This document shows positions 11,586 through 22,926 of a stretch of 56,676 nt of DNA, one piece after another. How positions within the stretch are numbered: the stretch's first letter is position 1; each line of letters starts with the position of its first letter. A program made the translations under genes and the position numbers. Location: positions 1-56,676 of the forward strand of contig JAGHQL010000176.1 in the NCBI GenBank assembly GCA_020080175.1, given 5' to 3'. The notes under the pieces are model-generated. The model saw only the letters and a list, made by a program, of their open reading frames with translations. It was not told the DNA's origin and made no database searches. The stretch is from Glutinoglossum americanum (lineage: Eukaryota > Ascomycota > Geoglossomycetes > Geoglossales > Geoglossaceae).

Positions 11586-11590
11586 AAAGC

Positions 11591-14500
11591 TTGACTCGAT
11601 ATGAGAACTTATGAGAGCCTTAGATGTTACGGTGGCCGTGGGTAATGCTATGGTCGGCTGCCGAACAAGGGCCGGAAGGGGGCCGGAAGGGGGCCGGAAG
11701 GAGGGTTAAGCCCTAGGGGGGTCGGTAGAGCATATAAGTAAACGGGCCGCTGAGTAAAACGCACAGCCGACGATGGAACTAACGGGGTCCAGGTGGGCCT
11801 GGAAAGTCCCACTGAAGGCGAAAGCATCGACAGAAGCAGAAGGGCAGTGCGCGCACGCCCGAACGAAGGCCTAACATAAGGCCGATGAAAGAGGTCGCTA
11901 AGAAGGAGCATGGAAGGGCCCGAGCACGTATCGTCCTCGGGCCCGCGGCCACAATGAGTATATATAATGAACTGATGAGGGCCCTAGAAGGAACCTCATC
12001 GGTCAAAACTCATAAACACCTTAGACGTACCATAGCAAGAATCCATTCTACTCGGTCTCGCCAGGGCGACTCGGCCTCCTTCCTAGACTCCTTCCTAGAC
12101 TTCTTCCGTGACCGGCCCCTTCCGGGATAGCACTGGCCTTGACGTCCGCGGCACCCAGAACCCTCACGGCCTTACTTACATAAGCCGCCGTTACATTGAA
12201 GGTTGGAGTATTGTCTAAGAAACTGGGTTGTTCAATGCTCGCCTAGAATATGGGTAGAAATCGTGTCTCGGCGTGCCGAGCCATTGCAATGTTGAATTAG
12301 AAACTCTACCATAGGCCTCAACATATCATGTTGAACTAGAAAGCCCTAGTTAGCTCATCGTTGAATTCAGTCCGCCAATGCATCTTCTTCACCTGGAGTA
12401 CACGCTTGCTGTGGCTTATGTGCTTGCTGTCTCGATAGGCACCCATTCCGCTTATATGCTATGGTGTCATTAGAAGCCTCAAAGGGCCTTGACACAGCTT
12501 ACACAGGGGTTACCCCGCCAGATTCTAAGGTTTAGAGTAATAGATTAACTCTTGTTTGATTATCTATTAGTAGGCGATCGCTATTCCGCAAGTTGTGAGG
12601 CTGCGCAATAGTCGGTCAGGGTGGTGTCTCATTACCTGGGGTGTTTCGCTTCCCGGGGGGGGGGACTGTACGGTATGCCAGTGCTCTAAAGGCAGTTATC
12701 CACAGCAAACCCTCTCTACTGATAATCGGCTTCTTGATCTAACTAGGTAGTTAGTGGAGAAACAAGAATGATACTAGCAGAAGAATGGTGACGAATTAAT
12801 CGCTTAATTTACTATCTGGATAAACGGCTATGTAGGGAACAGGACTACACGAAGGTAGAGAAATTGGAGGTCTGTATAGACCCCGTGTTGCTTATATTCA
12901 CTGAGCAAATGGCTACTGGCAGGAAGTGAGATTAAGGTATGGCGAGTCTAGTAGTGGTGATCCATGATGTCACTATGTTCCTACAGCTAGATCTAATTAA
13001 CCCCAAACAAGGAGTCAACCGATTGGGCAGCAGCAAGCTAAAATCTTCTTTAGGGGAACTTCTGTAACGCTATCATTGGGGATTCAGAGCGCCCATTAAA
13101 GACCTGATTTTAAACTCGTCTTCAATGGTGTTGAGGTAGCTATCGAAGCGCGTAACGTAGACGAGTAGCTTCGGTAGAAATGAGCTAAAGGTATCTTTCG
13201 TGTGGATGTGAAGTAGTGATCTTGGTATATATCGGTAGCTTCTACCGCCTTCTCGGAGTGGGATCCAAGGGAATTGTCGTATCCTTCGACGGGCTAGTGT
13301 AAAGGCACCTCTGGGGGCGAGCCAGACGCAAGGGGTCTCTGCCCTTCAGGCCGGTAATATCGATGGGCTTCCACTGGGAGCTGTAACGGGATGCCTAGCT
13401 GATTAGCGTGAAGGTCCAAGGTGCGGTAAAGCTGAGATAGGGCTCTACAAAGCTATTACTCAACGGTGTGTCTCGCGGTCTGGGGAGCGTACCGTAGCCG
13501 TCCCGATCCCTCGAGGCTAGCCGGCTGGCTTAGCATGGCCAACCCAGAGACGGCACATGCCGCCACCGCCAAGGCCATACCCGAGAGCTCCTCGGGCACT
13601 TGCCCGCGAAACGACGAAGTATGGTGAGGTTCCTATAAACAAGATAAAGCCCTCAGAGCACCCAAAGCAGAGGAAGGGGAATTCGGGCTTGGCCGAACGG
13701 CCGCGGGCCGAAGGATTCCCATCCACCCCTCTAATTTAAAAGCCGTGCACGGCATGGCGGAAGGAATGGACGTCACGAGCGCCCCTAGGGGAAGCCATGG
13801 CCTCATGTTCAGCGGCGCCGAGTATGCTCGGACCCCGGTGAGGTCAGCCAAGCATTTCCAGCCAATAGCGGCGTGGGCACGTCGCTGCGGTCGACGCGCC
13901 CCCCGGAAACCGGGGTGCGGGGGATCCGCCCCTGTCTTAGCGTGTCCTATACTTTCGGTGGCCCGATGCCAAGCCTCCCCTTTAGTAAACGTTTTCTGTC
14001 CAAACGCCCAAATCCCGGCAGGGCTGCGCACCGGAGTAAACTCTACTTGTTTCTGCTGGGAGGTGTGAAGCCCGGGGCACTCTGTGTCATCGCGGTGTTG
14101 CCGTCAGTCCCGGGTGGTCCGTGTGGTACTTTACTGGCACTTGTATTTCATACTTGTTATCTATACGACACACGTGTCACTAGCTAGGGCGTTTCTAATT
14201 CCATTGAGCTATCTTCCTCCACCTCCGCGACTAGCCGCTGCTAGGCATATCCTATAGCCCCTCCTCACCTATTTTGCAGCAGAACCCAACCCCCACTTGT
14301 GAGCCAACATGAAACCGAGTGTCTAGCCATCCTACCGTTGACGCCCGCCCTGTTAGTACGAAGCGGTTGGACCCGTAGCCATTGAGTGCGCGGAACGGAC
14401 TAGAGGCAGCCTGGCCTAGCCTGCCAGACTACCGGAGATATACGCTAGACCTGTAGCACCAGGCGGCTGTCAAGTGGTCTGCACTTGGGCCAGGCACAGA

Positions 14501-15284
14501 CGCGCTAGAGAACTGGAACCCTAAAATACGTCACATCAGTATTGCGGCAGATTCCAGTGATCCCGGGTAATATGTAAGGTGCTGCAGTATAGCGGTATCC
14601 TCAGGTGCATGTTAGGGCTTAGATACAGAAGGTCCTCACTAGCATCGCAAGAATGGAATGGGAAGCGCTGGGGTGTTCCTATGGGGTTTGAGTGGAAAAG
14701 TATGTCATGTTACATAGTCTAGCTATTGACTGGGAGATATCCGTGGCCGCGGGGATCCCTCGCTAGGCGCACTACTGCCCCCGGACTGGCGTCGCCACCC
14801 CCGGGGTATTCTGTCAGTTCAAACGCGAATACCTCCGAGCCTCTGTTGCCGTTATGCAGTTGGGTGATTCGTAGAGATAGGCGTTTTTGTTGTATAGGCT
14901 TGCCTCCGCGAATGTGACACAAACGCTCCTCTAGTTCACTGTAGGGTCGCGCTTCTCCGCATGCTCTTAGCAAGTAATTGAAACTATTCAGCTGACCAGC
15001 AACACGCTATTGAGAAACAGGAGAGTAGCCACTGGTATCTCCTCACCCTCCATTATGGCCTCCCCACCCAAGCCATGCCTCATTCCCCTTAATGATAGCA
15101 ATTAACCCATACCATTCTGATGCTACCACTGATCCCTCGCAACGTTTGATGCACGGAAGATGTGTGAACTCCTCGACTATTGATGGCCACCGGTGGCGAG
15201 AAAATGATGCAACGGGATAGAAATTAGACACGGGATGCAAGATAAGGAGCAAGAGAACGGTCGAGGAAGGAAGCAACGATGGTG
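11591..15284. other. Gene desert with probable old repeat debris
   Basis: About 3.7 kb with no convincing gene. Near 11627 the sequence TGTTACGGTGGCC, followed by three GGCCGGAAGG-type words (about 11667-11702) and a TATA-like CATATAAG (about 11730), resembles the start of another, unrelated LTR whose end I cannot place. A small perfect hairpin CTCGGCGTGCCGAG lies near 12264. A minus-strand frame open across about 13065-13350 lacks an ATG and matches nothing I know. The remainder shows short frames only. Confidence 0.3.
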
Positions 15285-15321
15285 GCGATGGTGCGCGCCC
15301 ACCATAGGCGCGCGCCATCGC
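15285..15321. repeat. 15-bp inverted repeat (hairpin)
   Basis: The left arm GCGATGGTGCGCGCC (15285-15299) and right arm GGCGCGCGCCATCGC (15307-15321) pair with one mismatch around a 7-base loop. It lies about 200 bases beyond the stop codon of the chromodomain gene. Role unknown. Confidence 0.6.
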
Positions 15322-15528
15322 GATCATTGGTGCTTGCAACCTTGACTCATCCCTCACCCCACTTCAGCAATGGAAGTCAAGAGAAAAAAAAAAGCCGCCC
15401 GCTGATCGATAACCCACCACCCCGGAAATCGAATACCCTTCTCCATTGGGGGAGAAATAGGAAGCATCAGCAAGTCCACCCTCCCACCTCCAGTCCACTA
15501 GCAATGTCTCTCCTTATAAGTTACCACC

Positions 15529-16864
15529 TCAGGCCATACTGGCGCGCCTCTTCGCTGACGCAACACGCCTTCTCTTCCCTGTCACCACTTCTGGAGTCTC
15601 CACTTGGGTCTTCTGCTGCTCCGCGCGCGCGTTGCGGCTGCGTTTGCCCAGCACTTTAGATGCCGTTGGTGTGAGAGGCACAGGGGTGTGGGGTTTTTTA
15701 GAGTGGGGAGGAGGGACTTTAGGTTTTGGGGTTCGGGTCTTTGGCTGAGTTTGGGCTGGGGGCTCTGGAGTAATACGGCGTTCTGCCCGCCGTGCTGGGG
15801 TGGTCGCTCCCCACACTGCAGCGATTTGGCTGTTGGTTGGGGTAGGAGCCGCAAATGTTCCGGCAACATCAACGGTTAAGGGGGTGGGAGTCATTCTCCT
15901 AGCTCCAGGAGTTTCGCCCCTTGCGACAGCGCTGGAAAGGGAGTCTTTTCCTTTGGTCGGCGATCTTTCTTTCTTAGCCTTAGGATTCTTGCTCTTGGCA
16001 TCTGTCTTCTTCCTAGGATTTGCCTTCTCGTACTCCTCGCGGAAAGATTCGGGGATCCCATCCACCCCCTCCCATGAGTCATCTTCACTAGGCCACCCTG
16101 CCCAGTGGACAAGATATTCGGTTGGAGAGCCAGAAGAGCCCTCGCGGCGGCCCCGGAGGCGCCCAACTATGTAGAGCTCTTTTTCTTTTTTGCCGCGCGG
16201 GCGAAAGCGCTGGAGCTCTGCGAACGTGGCAGAGCCTTTGCGCAAGTGGAAGATCACGCCTGGGTCGCTGGGAGCGGCACCCTCTGGGCGGGGGGGATCT
16301 GGATAAACAGGAATTAGACGGCCGACCGAGGTCCACGGGTCTCCTTTGGAGCCCGACGGGAAGCGGAGCTTTACACGAGGAATATCCTTTACAGGACTAG
16401 CAATGTCGCCAGTGATATTGACGCTGGCGATTTCGTCGGTGTTTGCTGGAGGCAGCTCAATGATAGGGAAAGGGCCATCCCAGATATCCGTTTCATCTAG
16501 TTTGTTCATGGTCGCTAGATCGCCTTCGCGAAGACGGACAACCCAGTCGCCACGCTCGATAAACATCGGCGCCTGCAGATAGTTGATGCGCGCAGTTGGC
16601 ACTAAGCTCTCAAGACGCTGCGCTCTCTTTTTCTTGCTGCCATTAAGTGCTGGCTTTCCATTCGGCGCCATGGCGGTCGCCGGCGCTGCTGCTGAGGTCT
16701 CAGACTCTGAACTGTTGCCGTGCAGCAGTCGGCTATACTTAGTCATGATTTGCCTCGCACTAAAGTCAGCACGACCTATTCACGTCGTGTAAAACGAGAG
16801 GTGATGGAGGATAAAAAGATTGGCGAAGATATACTTACTCGTATTGTCTACGCGTGGTGGTCAT
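15529..16864 (-). CDS. Nuclear chromodomain protein with integrase-like GPF/Y module (probably retroelement-derived)
   Basis: Two exons: 16864-16839 (encoding MTTTRRQY plus two bases) and 16759-15529, joined in frame across a 79-bp GTAAGT...TAG intron, give 418 aa. A shorter start at exon-2 Met14 is possible. Residues about 80-165 contain GDWVVRLR, IWDGPFPIIELP and a VKLRFP...RLIPVYP stretch. This resembles the GPY/F module at the C-terminal end of Ty3/gypsy integrases. Residues about 203-254 are a chromodomain (YIVGRLRGRR, EYLVHWAGWPSEDDSWEG), which in chromoviruses follows that module. The last ~160 residues are basic, Pro/Thr-rich and nuclear-like (KRSRNARAE, GKRRRVASAKRR). The spliced, fully open frame and the absence of adjacent retroelement parts suggest a gene co-opted by the host, perhaps binding methylated histone H3. 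An ordinary host chromodomain gene with convergent similarity is the alternative. Confidence 0.72.
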
Positions 16865-18173
16865 CTTGAGATTGGTGTTAGTGTATGTTGAGGGGGAGGT
16901 GGGAGATGAGGATGGGGAAATGGAGGGGGTTGGGCTTGGGCCCAGCGCTTTAGCGGACTCGGGTGAAGCGGCTCAGTGACAAAAGGGATTTTCGCAATGC
17001 AGGTATCACGTGGACGTGGCCACGATGTGACGAACAAGTGGCTCCTTGGCTGACTCACCGCACCTTCTAGTCAGAATATGTGGGGCCATGCGCTGAGCGT
17101 GTGTGGCCGACTGCCAGGGGGAAAGGGGCGGGATCACGCGGCCCGATGCGGGCGAGGCGGAAATCACCTTGGAGAAATCGACCACCAGCTGCGTCTAAGT
17201 CGAAAACACCGGAGACTCTCGTCATTGCCGCTCAACTTCTATGCCGGGAGACCGCCGGCCCTACACGCGCATCCGCACGGACCCTGGTCCGAAAGCAGCA
17301 ATAGAGTCGTTTCATCCAGGCACCAGGCCGGCATGCACCTACCCGTAGTCTACGGCACCCTAGCTAATCTTAGCTTGCAGCTAGCTTCTCTCGCACCTAA
17401 CCCCAACTTACCACTCGTATTCCGCATGTGGCTCCCGATTTGGCGACCTCTATAGTCACCAGCTAGCATGAAGGCAAAAGGTCAGTCACTAGCCTTATGC
17501 AGTTTCCAAGCCGGAACATGACGATGCTCTTCTAACTTAAGCTTAGCGCAGGCGTAAGCTAACCCACCCTGGTTTCATCAAGCATCCGCTCTACGATGCC
17601 CTCCACTTCATCCACTTCATCCACTGCCCTAACGCCACTACCGGAACCACTCTCGTTTCTCAGGTGCCATCCTACGCCATCCCGCCTCTTTCAGGGACCA
17701 CAGAATTCTCCTCAAATGTTCTAAGGGGCTTTACGGAACGGACCGACAGCATATAGAGACGTCCTCAATTATGAATAGATTATAATCTGCTATGGTATCC
17801 AGTTTTTTGCAGTCAGACATAAAAAGCTAGGCACTGGTTACTGGATCTTAAGAGGCCGGAGTGAGGTGCAGATAGACTAGCTCGAGGAGCTGTGGGCTAT
17901 GCTAAACCAAGCAGAAGGAACGTTAGGGTTCCCAATAGTAGCGTTGTGGTCTCAACTCCCACAACAGTCATCCTGGGACGCCTTTGCAACAAACTCTGGA
18001 CTGGCCGAACTACAAATGCTATGCGTGTCTAATACCAGTCCCCTTCCTCACTCTCCCGAACCACCTCCTCAGCAACCCCCCATCTTAACGCCCCCTAGCC
18101 CTTGAATTACTGGATGGCCCGTAGGTCCAGGCTTACGCAGGGCGATACACTAGCGAGTATGGCCAACAGGTTC
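16865..18173. other. Intergenic, no gene recognised
   Basis: Starts with the likely promoter of the minus-strand chromodomain gene. Plus-strand frames at 17078-17455 and 17899-18105 are Arg/Pro-rich, lack motifs and are probably chance. No repeats stand out. Confidence 0.4.
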
Positions 18174-18785
18174 TTAAACCCTTCGTGTTCGATACCTATC
18201 CTTAGGAGATATCCAGTAGATTCTTGTCATCCCGTTAACTGTGTGATGTGAGACGATGACCTGATGCGGCTGCTCAACGACCGCTCTGCGAAGCGTTGCA
18301 CAGGCTCTAAATGCAGTTTTCGTCGCCTCCTCCATGGCCTCTCTTTCTACCGCTCTCAACGTCCCTAGTCCGGCAATCCGAGCCTGCAGGATGTCCTCTA
18401 TGGAGTCGCCTTCTGTTGTGAGATCAGCTATTTGAGGCCGCGAGGCCAGGGGTTCCTGAGTAGGGTAACCCCCTTCACTACCGTCGCCACCCTTCCCGCG
18501 ACCGCTACCCACATTCTCTTTATCACCTCCATTGCCGCCAACGCCGTCGCCATTGCAGTCGGTAGTGAGTCCATCCTGCCCAGCGCGGTCCTTTACGACC
18601 TAATCGCATGTCTGACTAGAGGAACCAGAAAGGATAGAATCTATGCGGGTGTACCTTTCGGTGTGCCACTCTCTCGGACGGCGATTAGGTGATTCGAGGC
18701 GGAAATTCATAACCTCAGACACAGCCTCGCCAGTATACTCACTCGTGCGCTGAAACTCGAAACCTAGCGTCGGATTTTGTGTCAT
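18174..18785 (-). other. Unrecognised minus-strand coding-like region
   Basis: Two neighbouring minus-strand open stretches (18785-18600 and 18512-18174) have protein-like composition: MTQNPTLGFEFQRTSEYTGE in the first, and a Gly/Asp/Lys linker then a helix-like LRAVEREAMEEATKTAF in the second. The region appears interrupted at least once. Its family is unknown. It could be part of an old mobile element or of a dead host gene, so I make no functional claim. Confidence 0.25.
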
Positions 18786-19344
18786 TTGCGAACAGGTGGT
18801 GGAGGAAGCGGTGCGCTGAAGGGTCTATGCCGCACTCTGAGGAAGTTATTAGCCTGAAGGAATCAACACATACTAGGGCAGGCACAACCTCGAGCTCATG
18901 GCGCGAACCGCGGCACCCCAGGAAATATCGGGCTATGCGACAAGGTGAGAATAGATATTTAGTGTGCTCAGCCCCAGAAATTACCGAAAGCCAGCAAGGA
19001 GGAGGTTAGCGGAACTGTCTTACCACCTGTTACGCTAGTGCACAGTTAGACCTAGCGAAGATGCCCTCAGCCACTAGATTACAACCTACTACAGGTTGAA
19101 GAAAGGGAGATCGTGGTGCGTTGTAGTGAGACGTTGGCGGAATAGAGGATCAATGAACTAGCCGAACGGACGGTGAATACTAACAAACGTAAACAGCGAA
19201 TGCTGGCAGCTTAGCGGGCAGAGATAGCGGGAGCCTCCTTCCCTCGGTATATAAAGTCACCTTACTAGAAATTTTGGTGGTCCACAACCTGTAAGTTAGA
19301 ATATATACATACGAAAAGAGAAAACCACCCATCGTCCCACTAGC
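18786..19344. other. Intergenic, nothing recognised
   Basis: About 560 bases between the unrecognised region and the 3' end of the GT25 gene. It presumably holds the 3' UTR of that minus-strand gene. No motif seen. Confidence 0.4.
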
Positions 19345-20882
19345 CTACCCCCCATCCTCCTCCTTCTCCCTCTCAATCTCCCCCAAGATCTCCTTCGCCC
19401 TCCCCCCAACCGCCCACAGCCTCTCCATCTTCCTCCTCGCGCTCCCCTTGCCAATCCCGCTCTGGCCCTTTCCCGGCCTGCCCCGCCTGTCATCCGCCTC
19501 TAACCCGCCGCCGCGCGTATCGCTGTCGTATGACCAGCCCAGGCGCCATTCGGATATTAGCGGAGGCACGACCCAGAGGGAGCGGAGTTCGCGTTCTGGC
19601 AGAGGGGTGGGGTTAGTGGGGTCTGATCTTTATGGCAAGGGGGGACGACGTACGGGAGCAGAGGTTGAGGAGTTGCATGTCTACTGGGTCGGTGGGGCCG
19701 AGGTAGCCGAGCGTGTAGAGGAGTTTGTGGGCGCCGGTGCGGGTTACTGCGTAGCCTGTTGTGCAGGCCGGCCCTATTTACCCCAGTCCGCTGCATTAGC
19801 GGATCGGCTCCCGACTCGCCCGCCACTCACCTGGAACCCGATGGGTCATCAAGTTGCAAATGGGAAACCTACCTGACGCTTCAGCTACAATCCTCGTCTC
19901 TTTCTCCAACTCGGCGTCGGGATCCACACCATGTAATCGAAGCTCCTCTCCGAAGGAATTGTGTAACTCGGATATGGGTTTAGGGGCGCCGGCCGTGTCC
20001 CGGTAGGAGAAGCCTGGGCGGGGGAGACCCTCAGGGTCATTGGCTTGGAGACATTGGCCTATCCAGAAGATGTCCCAGTCGAGACCTGGAGGTGGTCTCG
20101 GGATTAGATAGGTTGCTGCACGGGGGTCGCTATGATGACGTACCATAGGGTGCCGCGCTCCCCGTTCCCTTCTTCTCCTTGAGCAGCCCCCTCCCTTCTT
20201 TCCTACCCGGCGCTGCTGCCGTCAGGTTATTCCCATCCATGCCCCAACCACCGCTTTTCGCACCCAAAGGACTCCCCCACCTCAAGAGTTCCTGGCTCAA
20301 AAGACTCATCTGCGCCTTAATATTGACATGCCAGTCAGCATCGTCTTCCGTTATCAATGCTGTTTCGACGCCAGACTCGATGATGTGTTTCCAGGCGTTG
20401 ACGTGTGAGCGCCAGCAGCCTAGTTCGGAGGGTCTGAGTTTCGTGTCGGGGGGAATGGCGGGGGAGTGAGCGGTTTCCTCGCCGGTCACTCCGTGGAAGA
20501 TGGTGAGGTTTAGGGACGAGAGGGAGGAGAGAAGGGCCAGCGCGTCTTGGCGGTCGGTGCGGCTGTTGAGATGGCAAGTTTGTGATGGTTAGTTGCGAGT
20601 TCAAAGACAAAGAGGAGCGTCCACTTACTAATCCAAAGAAATCACCAGCACCTCCCCAAACCCTAATGTCTCATTCCCTGCAGCAATCGCCTCTTTCGTC
20701 CCGCTAAAGTCCTCCTTCTCTGATCCAACCTGCCCTCCACCTCCACTAACAATACCCTGGAACACCTTCCCACTTCTCCCCCAATCGGACACCGGTCGTC
20801 GGTATAGCCATACGATGTGGAAGAGAGCAACCGCACAGACGAGCCCAGCCAGCCGAGGGATGGTAATGAGGGCGCGGAGCAT
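19345..20882 (-). CDS. Glycosyltransferase family 25 (LPS-type) protein, type II membrane
   Basis: Five minus-strand exons (20882-20629, 20562-20144, 20085-19873, 19755-19654, 19595-19345) join in frame to 412 aa; introns are 66, 58, 117 and 58 bp. The N-terminus (MLRALITIPRLAGLVCAVAL) is a signal-anchor helix, consistent with a Golgi/ER lumenal enzyme. The catalytic domain starts at about residue 80 with GEVLVISLDYRTDRQDALAL, then FHGVTGE, GCWRSHVNAWKHIIE and the metal/sugar-nucleotide motif ITEDDADW (E157-D159), followed by LDWDIFWIGQC and GYAVTRTGAHKLLYTLGY. These are the landmarks of fungal GT25 proteins, relatives of bacterial LPS galactosyltransferases and collagen galactosyltransferases. 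The acceptor is unknown; a protein- or lipid-linked glycan is likely. The C-terminus is basic and Lys/Arg/Glu-rich. It looks intact. No neighbour suggests a pathway. Confidence 0.88.
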
Positions 20883-22300
20883 AGCCGGATAGGCAATTAG
20901 AGACGGGAGGAGAGATCGGAGGAGGTTTGGCGAGAGGTTTGGCGATAAGTTGGCGATAAACGGAAGTCAGAAGATTCGCCGCACGCACCGCAGCAGTAGA
21001 TCCTTGGCGATCGGAAGCAAGAACAAGGATTCGATGTGCGAGCGCTTTGCATACTGCGCCGTAAAAAACCGCAGGTATTCGAGAGATCCCGACACGCAAC
21101 GAACGATGGTGTGTTAGCTCGGAGTCTCAGTCGCGAACACATCGCGCGATGGGTGGACGAAACCTCCTTTTCTTGAATCTCGCTTCTCCTCGCGGGTCCG
21201 GGGAATGGCCACAGATGACTGGCTGAGCAGGGCGAAGCCACGATATTTAATTTTCAATTTGCTATGCGGGGCTTGAAACCTGCCCAATGGTCGGGCGAGC
21301 AGCGTCCGGGCGCAGACTACAGACTGCAGACTAAGATAGTCCAAACCGTCGACGTAGATAAATCGTCTTCCGAAGAGCAAACTGGAAAAGGCACCACACC
21401 AGCGAATTTATCACAATTCCAAAAAGGCAAAAATAACAAAGCATGAATGAAGAAAGTAATGTATTCTCTTAAAGTAAACAATAAGAAAATAAATCGATTG
21501 TCATGCGCATCCATGTTCGGTGCAGGCTGTCAAGGGCATCGAGATGAGCGGTTCTTTTCGTCGCACGAGTGCGTCTGCCATGGCAAACGATTGGTGCTTG
21601 GCGGCCTCAGTAGCTCCTCCGCCAAGAACTGGGCTTCCCCTCAAGAATTCCGGCATTCAGCGATGCCCCGCTTCTCGCCCAACTTCCTTCAACCCAGCAT
21701 CAACCATCAACCATCCCATCGTGGACGCGCTCGCCCTATAGATGCGCCAATTTCCATCGCCTTATCACCAAGCATGTAGATGCGCCGCTCTCGCAGTTTC
21801 AATGTTCATCCCTCTTACCGTCTACGGGACCCGTGAAAAGCCCAATACCCCCCCCCACCTCCAAGGGGCCGGTCGCCGGTAATGACGCCAGTCTACCCCA
21901 GAAACCAGAACACCCACCAAATCATCACAAAACCGGTAGAATTCGGAGATTTTGCAACCTGCCATCGGGCAGCCCTATCCCACCGTGATTTCATCGCGAC
22001 AATGAATGCGACACGCCGGTGACGATTGAAATGTCGAACCAGTTTCCACCACGTAGCGGAGGGCCCAAAACCCAAAACTCCATACTATTGTCAACTAACT
22101 AAAATACAACTCACTAACTAGCTGCAGAATATTTATATTTAGGAACCTCCTTGCCGTGCCTCCCTCCAGAACCAACCCAGACCAACCCAAAGACGGCATT
22201 GCAGAGGCGTGTCGCGACGTTGAAATGCGTGCAGGCAGAACACAACGGTATAGGCCAGTGCGCCATACCACAGTCGCAGCAAGAGTGTTGCATGTAGCAG
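20883..22300. other. Intergenic, promoter side of the GT25 gene
   Basis: About 1.4 kb with overlapping chance frames on both strands and no recognised domain. A C-tract (CCCCCCCC) lies near 21849. The start of this stretch is presumably the GT25 promoter and 5' UTR. Confidence 0.4.
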
Positions 22301-22735
22301 ATGGATGCTACAGAGGTGCGCCATAGGAGAAACGGATGAGCAAAAGTCCTCTGGCCGTTACCCTCGTGTATGGTGGATGCCAACTCGAGTACCTCGCTAG
22401 ATCGGCGAGGTATATGGGCACTAGATTTGGGGCCCGAGCTTGCGGCAGACGCGGCCTTGTTCCACAGGCTGTTGGCTTGGAGTGTGACGGGTCGCACGCA
22501 AGCAACAGAGAGGTGCGGGGCGCCATAGGAGGCAGGCTGGGGTAGAGTCCTCAGGCCTGCCGTCCCTCGTGTATGAACACCAGCACGGGTAGTCAGCACG
22601 AGCACCTCCAGGTGAGGTTATGGGCATGCACGCGCGAGTTGGACTCGCAGGGGATTGGCGACTGTAGAAGACGGAGCCAAGTTCCAGAGTCTGTTGGCTT
22701 GGTGCAGTGGCACGCAAGCAACAGAGGTACTTTAG
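22300..22735. repeat. Degenerate tandem duplication, unit about 200-220 bp, about two copies
   Basis: The words ACAGAGGTGCGCCATAGG, CCCTCGTGTATG, CTGTTGGCTTGG and CACGCAAGCAACAGAGG recur in the same order about 200-220 bases apart (for example CCCTCGTGTATG near 22360 and 22564, CTGTTGGCTTGG near 22470 and 22691). Copies have diverged by small insertions and substitutions. No protein is recognisable in it. Confidence 0.6.
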
Positions 22736-22926
22736 CCGAGAGAGCTATCAAGCAGCAGACAGCGACCCAGCGAGGTCGTTGTTAGGTTGTGTTCGTAAGG
22801 CCTAATTGGCCTACGCATGCGTAGGGTATATGGCGCGGCTCTGTCCCGCATAAAGCCATATGCCTTTGGTGTGTAGAGTCGGGTTTCCGTCTGGGTTGGC
22901 TGCGGATGGCATATACGGCCGGTTTA

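Noticed and set aside
13065-13350. Minus-strand stretch of about 95 codons without stops
   Set aside because: No start codon, no recognisable family; could occur by chance in 3.7 kb of repeat debris.
17078-17455. 125-codon plus-strand frame
   Set aside because: No motif, splice context or neighbour support; overlapping frame also open.
20335-20610. Apparent frameshift in exon 2 of the GT25 gene
   Set aside because: Re-reading the minus strand gives a continuous LLSSLSSLNLTIFHGV; the shift was a transcription slip on my part.
22114-22605. 163-codon minus-strand frame
   Set aside because: It lies over the degenerate tandem duplication; no motif, several other frames are open in the same place.
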